From Ptiloglossa arizonensis (taxonomy: Eukaryota > Arthropoda > Insecta > Hymenoptera > Colletidae), in contig NW_027478721.1 in NCBI RefSeq assembly GCF_051014685.1, positions 310,001 through 374,000 on the forward strand: DNA of 64,000 nt, in the 5' to 3' direction. Shown here piece after piece: positions 48,945-62,425 of the stretch (within the stretch, counting starts at the first letter, position 1; each line of letters begins with the position of its first letter). A program made the translations under genes and the position numbers. The notes beneath the pieces are model-generated. The model was given only the letters and a program-made list of their open reading frames with translations. It searched no databases and was not told where the DNA came from.

Positions 48945-51900
48945 AAAAAATACGCATACCGTTGTAATCGGGCGTGTTTCTACTTTCAGACGCAACAGGA
49001 ATTTTTGGGTTAGGTCAATCCGTTCGCGAGATATGGGAGTTTGAAGCCAAGAAATGGTTGAGAAGGCAAAAAATTTTTCGCAATTCTGCTGCTCCAAACG
49101 CTTAACCAGAATGACCTAGGGAAAAAATACACATACCGTTGTAATCGGGCGAGTTTCTACTTTCAGATGCAATAGGAATTTTTGGGTTATGTCAATCCGT
49201 TCGCGAGATATGGGAGTTTGAAGCCAAGAAATGGTTGAGAAGGCGAAACATTTTTCGCAATTCTGCTGCTCCAAACGCTTAACCAGAATGGGCTAGGGAA
49301 AAAATACACATACCGTTGTAATCGGGCGAGTTTCTACTTTCACACGCAACAGGAATTTTTGGGTTAGGTCAATCCGTTCGCGAGATATGGCAGATTGGAC
49401 CCAAGAAATGGTTGATAAGGCAAAAAATTTTTCGCAATTCTGCTGCTCCAAACGCTTAACCAGAATGGCCTAGGGAAAAAATACACATTCCGTTGTAATC
49501 GGGCGAGTTTCTACTTGCAGGTGCAATAGGAATTTTTGGGTTAGGTCAATCCGTCGCGAGATATGGCAGATTGAAGCCAAGAAATGGTTGATAAGGCAAA
49601 AAATTTTTCGCAATTCTGCTGCTCCAAACGCTTAACCAGAATGGGCTAGGGAAACAATACACATACCGATGTAATCGGGCGAGTTTCTACTTTCAGATGC
49701 AACAGGAATTTTTGGGTTAGGTCAATCCGTTCGCGAGATATGGGAGTTTGAAGCCAGGAAATGGTTAAAGAAGGCAAAAAATTTTTCGCAATTCTGTTGC
49801 TCCAAACGCTTAACCAGAATGGCCTAGGGAAAAAATACACATACCGTTGTAATCGGGCGAGTTTCTACTTTCAGATGCAATAGGAATTTTTGGGTTAGGT
49901 CAATCCGTTCGCGAGATATGGGAGTTTGAAGGCAAGAAATGGTTGAGAAGGCAAAAAATTTTTCGCAATTCTGCTGCTCCAAACGCTTAACCAGAAAGGC
50001 CTAGGGAAAAAATACGCATACCGTTGTAATCGGGCGTGTTTCTACTTTCAGACGCAACAGGAATTTTTGGGTTAGGTCAATCCGTTCGCGAGATATGGGA
50101 GTTTGAAGCCAAGAAATGGTTGAGAAGGCAAAAAATTTTTCGCAATTCTGCTGCTCCAAACGCTTAACCAGAATGACCTAGGGAAAAAATACACATACCG
50201 TTGTAATCGGGCGAGTTTCTACTTTCAGATGCAATCGGAATTTTTGGGTTATGTCAATCCGTTCGCGAGATATGGGAGTTTGAAGCCAAGAAATGGTTGA
50301 GAAGGCGAAACATTTTTCGCAATTCTGCTGCTCCAAACGCTTAACCAGAATGGGCTAGGGAAAAAATACACATACCGTTGTAATCGGGCGAGTTTCTACT
50401 TTCACACGCAACAGGAATTTTTGGGTTAGGTCAATCCGTTCGCGAGATATGGCAGATTGGACCCAAGAAATGGTTGATAAGGCAAAAAATTTTTCGCAAT
50501 TCTGCTGCTCCAAACGCTTAACCAGAATGGCCTAGGGAAAAAATACACATTCCGTTGTAATCGGGCGAGTTTCTACTTGCAGGTGCAATAGGAATTTTTG
50601 GGTTAGGTCAATCCGTCGCGAGATATGGCAGATTGAAGCCAAGAAATGGTTGATAAGGCAAAAAATTTTTCGCAATTCTGCTGCTCCAAACGCTTAACCA
50701 GAATGGGCTAGGGAAACAATACACATACCGATGTAATCGGGCGAGTTTCTACTTTCAGATGCAACAGGAATTTTTGGGTTAGGTCAATCCGTTCGCGAGA
50801 TATGGGAGTTTGAAGCCAGGAAATGGTTAAAGAAGGCAAAAAATTTTTCGCAATTCTGTTGCTCCAAACGCTTAACCAGAATGGCCTAGGGAAAAAATAC
50901 ACATACCGTTGTAATCGGGCGAGTTTCTACTTTCAGATGCAATAGGAATTTTTGGGTTAGGTCAATCCGTTCGCGAGATATGGGAGTTTGAAGGCAAGAA
51001 ATGGTTGAGAAGGCAAAAAATTTTTCGCAATTCTGCTGCTCCAAACGCTTAACCGGAATGGCCTAGGGAAAAAATACACACAGTTGTAATCGGGCGTGTT
51101 TGTACTTTCAGAGGCAACAGGAATTTTTGAGTTAGGTCAATCCGTTCGCGAGATATGGGAGTTTGAAGCCAAGAAATGGTTAAAGAAGGCAAAAAATTTC
51201 TCGCAATTCTGCTGCTCCAACCGCTTAACTAGAATGGCCTAGGGAAGAAATACACATACCGTTGTAATCGGGCGAGTTTCTACTTTCAGATGCAATAGGA
51301 ATTTTTGGGTTATGTCAATCCGTTCGCGAGATATGGGAGTTTGAAGCCAAGAAATGGTTGAGAAGGCGAAACATTTTTCGCAATTCTGCTGCTCCAAACG
51401 CTTAACCAGAATGGGCTAGGGAAAAAATACACATACCGTTGTAATCGGGCGAGTTTCTACTTTCACACGCAACAGGAATTTTTGGGTTAGGTCAATCCGT
51501 TCGCGAGATATGGCAGATTGGACCCAAGAAATGGTTGATAAGGCAAAAAATTTTTCGCAATTCTGCTGCTCCAAACGCTTAACCAGAATGGCCTAGGGAA
51601 AAAATACACATTCCGTTGTAATCGGGCGAGTTTCTACTTGCAGGTGCAATAGGAATTTTTGGGTTAGGTCAATCCGTCGCGAGATATGGCAGATTGAAGC
51701 CAAGAAATGGTTGATAAGGCAAAAAATTTTTCGCAATTCTGCTGCTCCAAACGCTTAACCAGAATGGGCTAGGGAAACAATACACATACCGATGTAATCG
51801 GGCGAGTTTCTACTTTCAGATGCAACAGGAATTTTTGGGTTAGGTCAATCCGTTCGCGAGATATGGGAGTTTGAAGCCAGGAAATGGTTAAAGAAGGCAA

Positions 51901-52311
51901 AAAATTTTTCGCAATTCTGTTGCTCCAAACGCTTAACCAGAATGGCCTAGGGAAAAAATACACATACCGTTGTAATCGGGCGAGTTTCTACTTTCAGATG
52001 CAATAGGAATTTTTGGGTTAGGTCAATCCGTTCGCGAGATATGGGAGTTTGAAGGCAAGAAATGGTTGAGAAGGCAAAAAATTTTTCGCAATTCTGCTGC
52101 TCCAAACGCTTAACCAGAATGGCCTAGGGAAAAAATACACACAGTTGTAATCGGGCGTGTTTGTACTTTCAGAGGCAACAGGAATTTTTGAGTTAGGTCA
52201 ATCCGTTCGCGAGATATGGGAGTTTGAAGCCAAGAAATGGTTAAAGAAGGCAAAAAATTTCTCGCAATTCTGCTGCTCCAACCGCTTAACTAGAATGGCC
52301 TAGGGAAGAAA
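48945..52311 (+). repeat. Three copies of a 6-monomer (1061/1062-bp) unit
   Basis: CAGATTGGACCC is at 49391, 50453 and 51514. Equivalent 178-bp monomers are at 49646, 50708 and 51769. 48945-50010 matches 50007-51072 at 1062 bp and 50190-51250 matches 51251-52311 at 1061 bp. CTACTTGCAGG and GGGAAACAATACACATACCGATG are private to this unit. Confidence 0.9.
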
Positions 52312-52469
52312 TACGCATATCGTTGTAATCGGGCGAGTTTCTACTTTCAGACGCAGAAGGAATTTTTGGGTTTGGTCAATCCGTTCGCGAGATATGGGAC
52401 TTTGAAGCTGAGAAATGGTTCAGAAGACAACAAATTTTTCGCAATTCTGCTGCTCCAAACGCTTAACCA

Positions 52470-53710
52470 GAATGGGCTAGGGAAAAAATACACATACCGT
52501 TGTAATCGGGCGAGTTTCTACTTTCACACGCAACAGGAATTTTTGGGTTAGTTCAATCCGTTCGCAAGATATGGGAGTTTGAAGCCAAGAAATGGTTGAG
52601 AAGGCAAAAAATTTTTCGCAATTCTGCTGCTCCAAACGCTTAACCAGAATGGCCTAGGGAAAAAATACACATACCGTTGTAATCGGGCGAGTTTCTACTT
52701 TGAGATGCAACAGGAATTTTTGGGTAAGTTCAATCCGTTCGCGAGATATGGGAGTTTGAAGCTAAGAAATGGTTGAGAAGACAACAAATTTTTCGCACTT
52801 CTGCTGCTCCAAACGCTTAACCAGAATGGGCTATGGAAAAAATACGCATACCGTTGTAATCGGGCGTGTTTCTACTTTCAGACGCAACAGGAATTTTTGG
52901 GTTAGGTCAATCCGTTCGCGAGATATGGGAGTTTGAAGCCAAGAAATGGTTGAGAAGGCAAAAAATTTTTCGCAATTCTGCTGCTCCAAACGCTTAACCA
53001 GAATGGGCTAGGGAAAAAATACACATACCGTTGTAATCGGGCGAGTTTCTACTTTCACACGCAACAGGAATTTTTGGGTTAGTTCAATCCGTTCGCAAGA
53101 TATGGGAGTTTGAAGCCAAGAAATGGTTGAGAAGGCAAAAAATTTTTCGCAATTTTGCTGCTCCAAACGCTTAACCAGAATGGCCTAGGGAAAAAATACA
53201 CATACCGTTGTAATCGGGCGAGTTTCTACTTTGAGATGCAACAGGAATTTTTGGGTAAGTTCAATCCGTTCGCGAGATATGGGAGTTTGAAGCTAAGAAA
53301 TGGTTGAGAAGACAACAAATTTTTCGCACTTCTGCTGCTCCAAACGCTTAACCAGAATGGGCTATGGAAAAAATACGCATACCGTTGTAATCGGGCGTGT
53401 TTCTACTTTCAGACGCAACAGGAATTTTTGGGTTAGGTCAATCCGTTCGCGAGATATGGGAGTTTGAAGCCAAGAAATGGTTGAGAAGGCAAAAAATTTT
53501 TCGCAATTCTGCTGCTCCAAACGCTTAACCAGAATGGGCTAGGGAAAAAATACACATACCGTTGTAATCGGGCGAGTTTCTACTTTCACACGCAACAGGA
53601 ATTTTTGGGTTAGTTCAATCCGTTCGCAAGATATGGGAGTTTGAAGCCAAGAAATGGTTGAGAAGGCAAAAAATTTTTCGCAATTCTGCTGCTCCAAACG
53701 CTTAACCAGA
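52470..53710 (+). repeat. 3-monomer (531-bp) tandem repeat, about 2.3 copies
   Basis: GGGCTATGGAAAAAATACGC occurs with CTATGG at 52831 and 53362 (531 bp), and the GTTAGTTCAATCCGTTCGCAAG monomer follows in each copy. The same CTATGG variant at 48939 lies in a segment (48485-49105) that matches 52377-52997 at +3892 bp. Confidence 0.86.
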
Positions 53711-55309
53711 ATGGCCTAGTGAAAAAATACGCATATCGTTGTAATCGGGCGAGTTTCTACTTTCAGACTCAGCAGGAATTTTTGGGTTTGGTCAATCCGT
53801 TCGCGAGATATGGGACTTTGAAGCTAAGAAATGGTTGAGAAGACAAAAAATTTTTCGCAATTCTGCTGCTCCAAACGCTTAACCAGAATGGGCTAGGGAA
53901 AAAATACACATACCGTTGTAATCGGGCGAGTTTCTACTTTCACACGCAACAGGAATTTTTGGGTTAGGTCAATCCGTTCGCGAGATATGGCAGATTGAAG
54001 CCAAGAAATGGTTGATAAGGCAAACAATTTTTCGCAATTCTGCTGCTCCAAACGCTTAACCAGAATGGCCTAGGGAAAAAATACACATACCATTGTAATC
54101 GGGCGAGTTTCTACTTTCAGGTGCAATAGGAATTTTTGGGTTAGGTCAATCCGTCGCGAGATATGGGAGTTTGAAACCAAGAAATGGTTGAGAAGGCAAA
54201 AAATTTTTCGCACTTCTGCTGCTCCAAACGCTAACCAGAATGGGCTAGGGAAAAAATACGCATACCGTTGTAATCGGGCGAGTTTCTACTTTCAGACTCA
54301 GCAGGAATTTTTGGGTTTGGTCAATCCGTTCGCGAGATATGGGACTTTGAAGCTAAGAAATGGTTGAGAGGACAACAAATTTTTCGCAATTCTGCTGCTC
54401 CAAACGCTTAACCAGAATGGGCTAGGGAAAAAATACACATACCGTTGTAATCGGGCGAGTTTCTACTTTCACACGCAACAGGAATTTTTGGGTTAGGTCA
54501 ATCCGTTCGCGAGATATGGCACATTGAATCCAAGAAATGGTTGATAAGGCAAAAAATTTTTCGCAATTCTGCTGCTCCAAACGCTTAACCAGAATGGCCT
54601 AGGGAAAAAATACACATACCGTTGTAATCGGGCGAGTTTCTACTTTCAGATGCAACAGGAATTTTTGGGTTAGGTCAATCCGTTCGCGAGATATGGGAGT
54701 TTGAAGCCAGGAAATGGTTAAAGAAGGCTAAAAATTTTTCGCAATTCTGTTGCTCCAAACGCTTAACCAGAATGGCCTAGGGAAAAAATACACATACCGT
54801 TGTAATCGGGCGAGTTTCTACTTTCAGATGCAATAGGAATTTTTGGGTTAGGTCAATCCGTTCGCGAGATATGGGAGTTTGAAGGCAAGAAATGGTTGAG
54901 AAGGCAAAAAATTTTTCGCAATTCTGCTGCTCCAAACGCTTAACCAGAATGGCCTAGGGAAAAAATACACATACAGTTGTAATCGGGCGAGATTCTACTT
55001 TCAGAGGCAACAGGAATTTTTGAGTTAGGTCATTCTGTTCGCGAGATATGGGAGTTTGAAGCTAAGAAATGGTTGAGAAGACAACAAATTTTTCGCAGTT
55101 CTGCTGCTCCAAACGCTTAACCAGAATGGCCTAGGGAAAAAATACACATACCGTTGTAATCGGACGAGTTTCTACTTTCAGGTGCAATAGGAAATTTTGG
55201 GTTAGGTCAATCCGTCGCGAGATATGGGAGTTTGAAGACAAGAAATGGTTGAGAAGGCGAAAAATTTTTCGCACTTCTGCTGCTCCAAACGCTTAACCAG
55301 AATGTCCTA
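53711..55309 (+). repeat. Third occurrence of the 6643-8200 type block
   Basis: Subtype order AGTGAAAAAATACGCATATCG (CCTAGTG at 53715), GGCAGATTG, CGCTAACC (near 54231), GGCACATTGAATCC (near 54519), AAGAAGGCTAAAAA (54721; also 7295), GAGATTC and ATGTCCTAGTG. It combines the two extra monomers of the 30877 copy with the AAGGCTAAAAA variant of the 7295 copy. Confidence 0.82.
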
Positions 55310-57120
55310 GTGAAAAAATACACATACCGTTGTAATCGGGCGAGTTTCTACTTTCAGACGCAACAGGAATTTTTGGGTTAGGTCAATCCGTTCGCGAGAT
55401 ATGGGAGTTTGAAGCCAAGAAATGGTTGAGAAGGCAAAAAATTTTTCGCAATTCTGCTGCTCCAAACGCTTAACCAGAATGACCTAGGGAAAAAATACAC
55501 ATACCGTTGTAATCGGGCGAGTTTCTACTTTCAGATGCAATAGGAATTTTTGGGTTATGTCAATCCGTTCGCGAGATATGGGAGTTTGAAGCCAAGAAAT
55601 GGTTGAGAAGGCAAAACATTTTTCGCAATTCTGCTGCTCCAAACGCTTAACCAGAATGGGCTAGGGAAAAAATACACATACCGTTGTAATCGGGCGAGTT
55701 TCTACTTTCACACGCAACAGGAATTTTTGGGTTAGGTCAATCCGTTCGCGAGATATGGCAGATTGAAGCCAAGAAATGGTTGATAAGGCAACAAATTTTT
55801 CGCAATTCTGCTGCTCCAAACGCTTAACCAGAATGGTCTAGGGAAAAAATACACATACCGTTGTAATCGGGCGAGTCTCTACTTTCAGGTGCAATAGGAA
55901 TTTTTGGGTTAGGTCAATCCGTCGCGAGATATGGGAGTTTGAAACCAAGGAATGGTTGAGAAGGCAAAAAATTTTTCGCACTTCTGCTGCTCCAAACGCT
56001 TAACCAGAATGGGCTAGGGAAAAAATACGCATACCGTTGTAATCGGGCGAGTTTCTACTTTCAGACGCAACAGGAATTTTTGGGTTAGGTCAATCCGTTC
56101 GCGAGATATGGGAGTTTGAAGCCAAGAAATGGTTGATAAGGCAAAAAATTTTTCGCAATTCTGCTGCTCCAAACGCTTAACCAGAATGGCCTAGGGAAAA
56201 AATACACATACCATTGTAATCGGGCGAGTTTCTACTTTCAGATGCAACAGGAATTTTTGGGTTAGGTCAATCCGTTCGCGAGATATGGGAGTTTGAAGCC
56301 AGGAAATGGTTAAAGAAGGCAAAAAATTTTTCGCAATTCTGTTGCTCCAAACGCTTAACCAGAATGGCCTAGGGAAAAAATACACATACCGTTGTAATCG
56401 GGCGAGTTTCTACTTTCAGATGCAATAGGAATTTTCGGGTTATGTCAATCCGTTCGCGAGATATGGGAGTTTGAAGCCAAGAAATGGTTGAGAAGGCAAA
56501 ACATTTTTCGCAATTCTGATGCTCCAAACGCTTAACCAGAATGGCCTAGTGAAAAAATACGCATATCGTTGTAATCGGGCGAGTTTCTACTTTCAGACTC
56601 AGCAGGAATTTTTGGGTTTGGTCAATCCGTTCGCGAGATATGGGACTTTGAAGCTAAGAAATGGTTGAGAAGACAAAAAATTTTTCGCAATTCTGCTGCT
56701 CCAAACGCTTAACCAGAATGGGCTAGGGTAAAAATACACATACCGTTGTAATCGGGCGAGTTTCTACTTTCACACGCAACAGGAATTTTTGTGTTAGGTC
56801 AATCCGTTCGCGAGATATGGCAGATTGAAGCCAAGAAATGGTTGATAAGGCAAACAATTTTTCGCAATTCTGCTGCTCCAAACGTTTAACCACAATGGCC
56901 TAGGGAAAAAATACACATACCATTGTAATCGGGCGAGTTTCTACTTTCAGGTGCAATAGGAATTTTTGGGTTAGGTCAATCCGTCGCGAGATATGGGAGT
57001 TTGAAACCAAGAAATGGTTGAGAAGGCAAAAAATTTTTCGCACTTCTGCTGCTCCAAACGCTAACCAGAATGGGCTAGGGAAAAAATACGCATACCGTTG
57101 TAATCGGGCGAGTTTCTACT
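55310..57120 (+). repeat. 19-monomer offset segment, copy 1 (repeats at +3359 bp)
   Basis: Private variants recur 3359 bp later: GGTCTAGGG at 55835/59194, the 178-bp monomer at 56191/59550, and AACGTTTAACCACAATGG at 56881/60240. Correspondence ends at 57120/60479, where TTTCAGACTC meets TTTCACGCGC. Confidence 0.88.
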
Positions 57121-58619
57121 TTCAGACTCAGCAGGAATTTTTGGGTTTGGTCAATCCGTTCGCGAGATATGGGACTTTGAAGCTAAGAAATGGTTGAGAA
57201 GACAACAAATTTTTCGCAATTCTGCTGCTCCAAACGCTTAACCAGAATGGGCTAGGGAAAAAATACACATACCGTTGTAATCGGGCGAGTTTCTACTTTC
57301 ACGCGCAACAGGAATTTTTGGGTTAGGTCAATCCGTTCGCGAGATATGGCACATTGAATCCAAGAAATGGTTGATAAGGCAAAAAATTTTTCGCAATTCT
57401 GCTGCTCCAAACGCTTAACCAGAATGGCCTAAGGAAAAAATACACATACCGTTGTAATCGGGCGAGTTTCTACTTTCAGACGCAACAGGAATTTTTGGGT
57501 TAGGTCAATCCGTTCGCGAGATATGGGAGTTTGAAGCCAAGAAATGGTTGAGAAGGCAAAAAATTTTTCGCAATTCTGCTGCTCCAAACGCTTAACCAGA
57601 ATGACCTAGGGAAAAAATACACATACCGTTGTAATCGGGCGAGTTTCTACTTTCAGATGCAATAGGAATTTTTGGGTTATGTCAATCCGTTCGCGAGATA
57701 TGGGAGTTTGAAGCCAAGAAATGGTTGAGAAGGCAAAACATTTTTCGCAATTCTGCTGCTCCAAACGCTTAACCAGAATGGGCTAGGGAAAAAATACACA
57801 TACCGTTGTAATCGGGCGAGTTTCTACTTTCACACGCAACAGGAATTTTTGGGTTAGGTCAATCCGTTCGCGAGATATGGCAGATTGAAGCCAAGAAATG
57901 GTTGATAAGGCAAAAAATTTTTCGCAATTCTGCTGCTCCAAACGCTTAACCAGAATGGTCTAGGGAAAAAATACACATACCGTTGTAATCGGGCGAGTCT
58001 CTACTTTCAGGTGCAATAGGAATTTTTGGGTTAGGTCAATCCGTCGCGAGATATGGGAGTTTGAAACCAAGGAATGGTTGAGAAGGCAAAAAATTTTTCG
58101 CACTTCTGCTGCTCCAAACGCTTAACCAGAATGGGCTAGGGAAAAAATACGCATACCGTTGTAATCGGACGAGTTTCTACTTTCAGGTGCAATAGGAAAT
58201 TTTGGGTTAGGTCAATCCGTCGCGAGATATGGGAGTTTGAAGACAAGAAATGGTTGAGAAGGCGAAAAATTTTTCGCACTTCTGCTGCTCCAAACGCTTA
58301 ACCAGAATGTCCTAGTGAAAAAATACATATACCGTTGTAATCGGGCGAGTTTCTACTTTCACACGCAACAGGAATTTTTGGGTTAGGTCAATCCGTTCGC
58401 GAGATATGGGAGTTTGAAGCTAAGAAATGGTTGTGAAGGCATAAAATTTTTCGCAATTCTGCTGATCCAAACGCTTAACCAGAATGGCCTAGGGAAAAAA
58501 TACACATACCGCTGTAGTCGAGCGAGTTTCTACTTTCAGATGCAATAGGAATTTTTGGGTTAGGTCAATCCGTTCGCGAGATATGGCGGTTTGAAGCCAA
58601 GAAATGGTTGAGAAGGCAA
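57121..58619 (+). repeat. Monomers linking the 19-monomer copies
   Basis: Holds CACGCGCAACAGG (57301), GGCACATTGAATCC (near 57349), a second GGTCTAGGG (57957, +2122 bp from 55835), GGACGAGTTTC, ATGTCCTAGTG and CCGCTGTAGTCGAGCG. No gene. Confidence 0.84.
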
Positions 58620-60480
58620 AAAATTTTTCGCAATTCTGCTGCTCCAAACGCTTAACCAGAATGGCCTAAGGAAAAAATACACATACCGTTGTAATCGGGC
58701 GAGTTTCTACTTTCAGACGCAACAGGAATTTTTGGGTTAGGTCAATCCGTTCGCGAGATATGGGAGTTTGAAGCCAAGAAATGGTTGAGAAGGCAAAAAA
58801 TTTTTCGCAATTCTGCTGCTCCAAACGCTTAACCAGAATGACCTAGGGAAAAAATACACATACCGTTGTAATCGGGCGAGTTTCTACTTTCAGATGCAAT
58901 AGGAATTTTTGGGTTATGTCAATCCGTTCGCGAGATATGGGAGTTTGAAGCCAAGAAATGGTTGAGAAGGCAAAACATTTTTCGCAATTCTGCTGCTCCA
59001 AACGCTTAACCAGAATGGGCTAGGGAAAAAATACACATACCGTTGTAATCGGGCGAGTTTCTACTTTCACACGCAACAGGAATTTTTGGGTTAGGTCAAT
59101 CCGTTCGCGAGATATGGCAGATTGAAGCCAAGAAATGGTTGATAAGGCAAAAAATTTTTCGCAATTCTGCTGCTCCAAACGCTTAACCAGAATGGTCTAG
59201 GGAAAAAATACACATACCGTTGTAATCGGGCGAGTCTCTACTTTCAGGTGCAATAGGAATTTTTGGGTTAGGTCAATCCGTCGCGAGATATGGGAGTTTG
59301 AAACCAAGGAATGGTTGAGAAGGCAAAAAATTTTTCGCACTTCTGCTGCTCCAAACGCTTAACCAGAATGGGCTAGGGAAAAAATACGCATACCGTTGTA
59401 ATCGGGCGAGTTTCTACTTTCAGACGCAACAGGAATTTTTGGGTTAGGTCAATCCGTTCGCGAGATATGGGAGTTTGAAGCCAAGAAATGGTTGATAAGG
59501 CAAAAAATTTTTCGCAATTCTGCTGCTCCAAACGCTTAACCAGAATGGCCTAGGGAAAAAATACACATACCATTGTAATCGGGCGAGTTTCTACTTTCAG
59601 ATGCAACAGGAATTTTTGGGTTAGGTCAATCCGTTCGCGAGATATGGGAGTTTGAAGCCAGGAAATGGTTAAAGAAGGCAAAAAATTTTTCGCAATTCTG
59701 TTGCTCCAAACGCTTAACCAGAATGGCCTAGGGAAAAAATACACATACCGTTGTAATCGGGCGAGTTTCTACTTTCAGATGCAATAGGAATTTTCGGGTT
59801 ATGTCAATCCGTTCGCGAGATATGGGAGTTTGAAGCCAAGAAATGGTTGAGAAGGCAAAACATTTTTCGCAATTCTGATGCTCCAAACGCTTAACCAGAA
59901 TGGCCTAGTGAAAAAATACGCATATCGTTGTAATCGGGCGAGTTTCTACTTTCAGACTCAGCAGGAATTTTTGGGTTTGGTCAATCCGTTCGCGAGATAT
60001 GGGACTTTGAAGCTAAGAAATGGTTGAGAAGACAAAAAATTTTTCGCAATTCTGCTGCTCCAAACGCTTAACCAGAATGGGCTAGGGTAAAAATACACAT
60101 ACCGTTGTAATCGGGCGAGTTTCTACTTTCACACGCAACAGGAATTTTTGTGTTAGGTCAATCCGTTCGCGAGATATGGCAGATTGAAGCCAAGAAATGG
60201 TTGATAAGGCAAACAATTTTTCGCAATTCTGCTGCTCCAAACGTTTAACCACAATGGCCTAGGGAAAAAATACACATACCATTGTAATCGGGCGAGTTTC
60301 TACTTTCAGGTGCAATAGGAATTTTTGGGTTAGGTCAATCCGTCGCGAGATATGGGAGTTTGAAACCAAGAAATGGTTGAGAAGGCAAAAAATTTTTCGC
60401 ACTTCTGCTGCTCCAAACGCTAACCAGAATGGGCTAGGGAAAAAATACGCATACCGTTGTAATCGGGCGAGTTTCTACTT
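58620..60480 (+). repeat. 11-monomer (1945-bp) offset segment, copy 1
   Basis: Matches 60565-62425 at +1945 bp: CCTAAGG at 58665/60610, GGTCTAGGG at 59194/61139, the 178-bp monomer at 59550/61495, and AACGTTTAACC at 60240/62185. It is also copy 2 of the 3359-bp-offset segment. Confidence 0.88.
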
Positions 60481-62425
60481 TCACGCGCAACAGGAATTTT
60501 TGGGTTAGGTCAATCCGTTCGCGAGATATGGCACATTGAATCCAAGAAATGGTTGATAAGGCAAAAAATTTTTCGCAATTCTGCTGCTCCAAACGCTTAA
60601 CCAGAATGGCCTAAGGAAAAAATACACATACCGTTGTAATCGGGCGAGTTTCTACTTTCAGACGCAACAGGAATTTTTGGGTTAGGTCAATCCGTTCGCG
60701 AGATATGGGAGTTTGAAGCCAAGAAATGGTTGAGAAGGCAAAAAATTTTTCGCAATTCTGCTGCTCCAAACGCTTAACCAGAATGACCTAGGGAAAAAAT
60801 ACACATACCGTTGTAATCGGGCGAGTTTCTACTTTCAGATGCAATAGGAATTTTTGGGTTATGTCAATCCGTTCGCGAGATATGGGAGTTTGAAGCCAAG
60901 AAATGGTTGAGAAGGCAAAACATTTTTCGCAATTCTGCTGCTCCAAACGCTTAACCAGAATGGGCTAGGGAAAAAATACACATACCGTTGTAATCGGGCG
61001 AGTCTCTACTTTCACACGCAACAGGAATTTTTGGGTTAGGTCAATCCGTTCGCGAGATATGGCAGATTGAAGCCAAGAAATGGTTGATAAGGCAAAAAAT
61101 TTTTCGCAATTCTGCTGCTCCAAACGCTTAACCAGAATGGTCTAGGGAAAAAATACACATACCGTTGTAATCGGGCGAGTCTCTACTTTCAGGTGCAATA
61201 GGAATTTTTGGGTTAGGTCAATCCGTCGCGAGATATGGGAGTTTGAAACCAAGGAATGGTTGAGAAGGCAAAAAATTTTTCGCACTTCTGCTGCTCCAAA
61301 CGCTTAACCAGAATGGGCTAGGGAAAAAATACGCATACCGTTGTAATCGGGCGAGTTTCTACTTTCAGACGCAACAGGAATTTTTGGGTTAGGTCAATCC
61401 GTTCGCGAGATATGGGAGTTTGAAGCCAAGAAATGGTTGATAAGGCAAAAAATTTTTCGCAATTCTGCTGCTCCAAACGCTTAACCAGAATGGCCTAGGG
61501 AAAAAATACACATACCATTGTAATCGGGCGAGTTTCTACTTTCAGATGCAACAGGAATTTTTGGGTTAGGTCAATCCGTTCGCGAGATATGGGAGTTTGA
61601 AGCCAGGAAATGGTTAAAGAAGGCAAAAAATTTTTCGCAATTCTGTTGCTCCAAACGCTTAACCAGAATGGCCTAGGGAAAAAATACACATACCGTTGTA
61701 ATCGGGCGAGTTTCTACTTTCAGATGCAATAGGAATTTTCGGGTTATGTCAATCCGTTCGCGAGATATGGGAGTTTGAAGCCAAGAAATGGTTGAGAAGG
61801 CAAAACATTTTTCGCAATTCTGATGCTCCAAACGCTTAACCAGAATGGCCTAGTGAAAAAATACGCATATCGTTGTAATCGGGCGAGTTTCTACTTTCAG
61901 ACTCAGCAGGAATTTTTGGGTTTGGTCAATCCGTTCGCGAGATATGGGACTTTGAAGCTAAGAAATGGTTGAGAAGACAAAAAATTTTTCGCAATTCTGC
62001 TGCTCCAAACGCTTAACCAGAATGGGCTAGGGTAAAAATACACATACCGTTGTAATCGGGCGAGTTTCTACTTTCACACGCAACAGGAATTTTTGTGTTA
62101 GGTCAATCCGTTCGCGAGATATGGCAGATTGAAGCCAAGAAATGGTTGATAAGGCAAACAATTTTTCGCAATTCTGCTGCTCCAAACGTTTAACCACAAT
62201 GGCCTAGGGAAAAAATACACATACCATTGTAATCGGGCGAGTTTCTACTTTCAGGTGCAATAGGAATTTTTGGGTTAGGTCAATCCGTCGCGAGATATGG
62301 GAGTTTGAAACCAAGAAATGGTTGAGAAGGCAAAAAATTTTTCGCACTTCTGCTGCTCCAAACGCTAACCAGAATGGGCTAGGGAAAAAATACGCATACC
62401 GTTGTAATCGGGCGAGTTTCTACTT
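60481..62425 (+). repeat. 11-monomer segment, copy 2
   Basis: Begins at the TACGCATACCG / CACGCGCAACAGG junction near 60480, which omits one monomer relative to 57121-57300, then repeats the 58620-60480 order. The private run GGGTAAAAATAC, TTTTTGTGTTAGG and GTTTAACCACAATGG is present. Confidence 0.87.
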
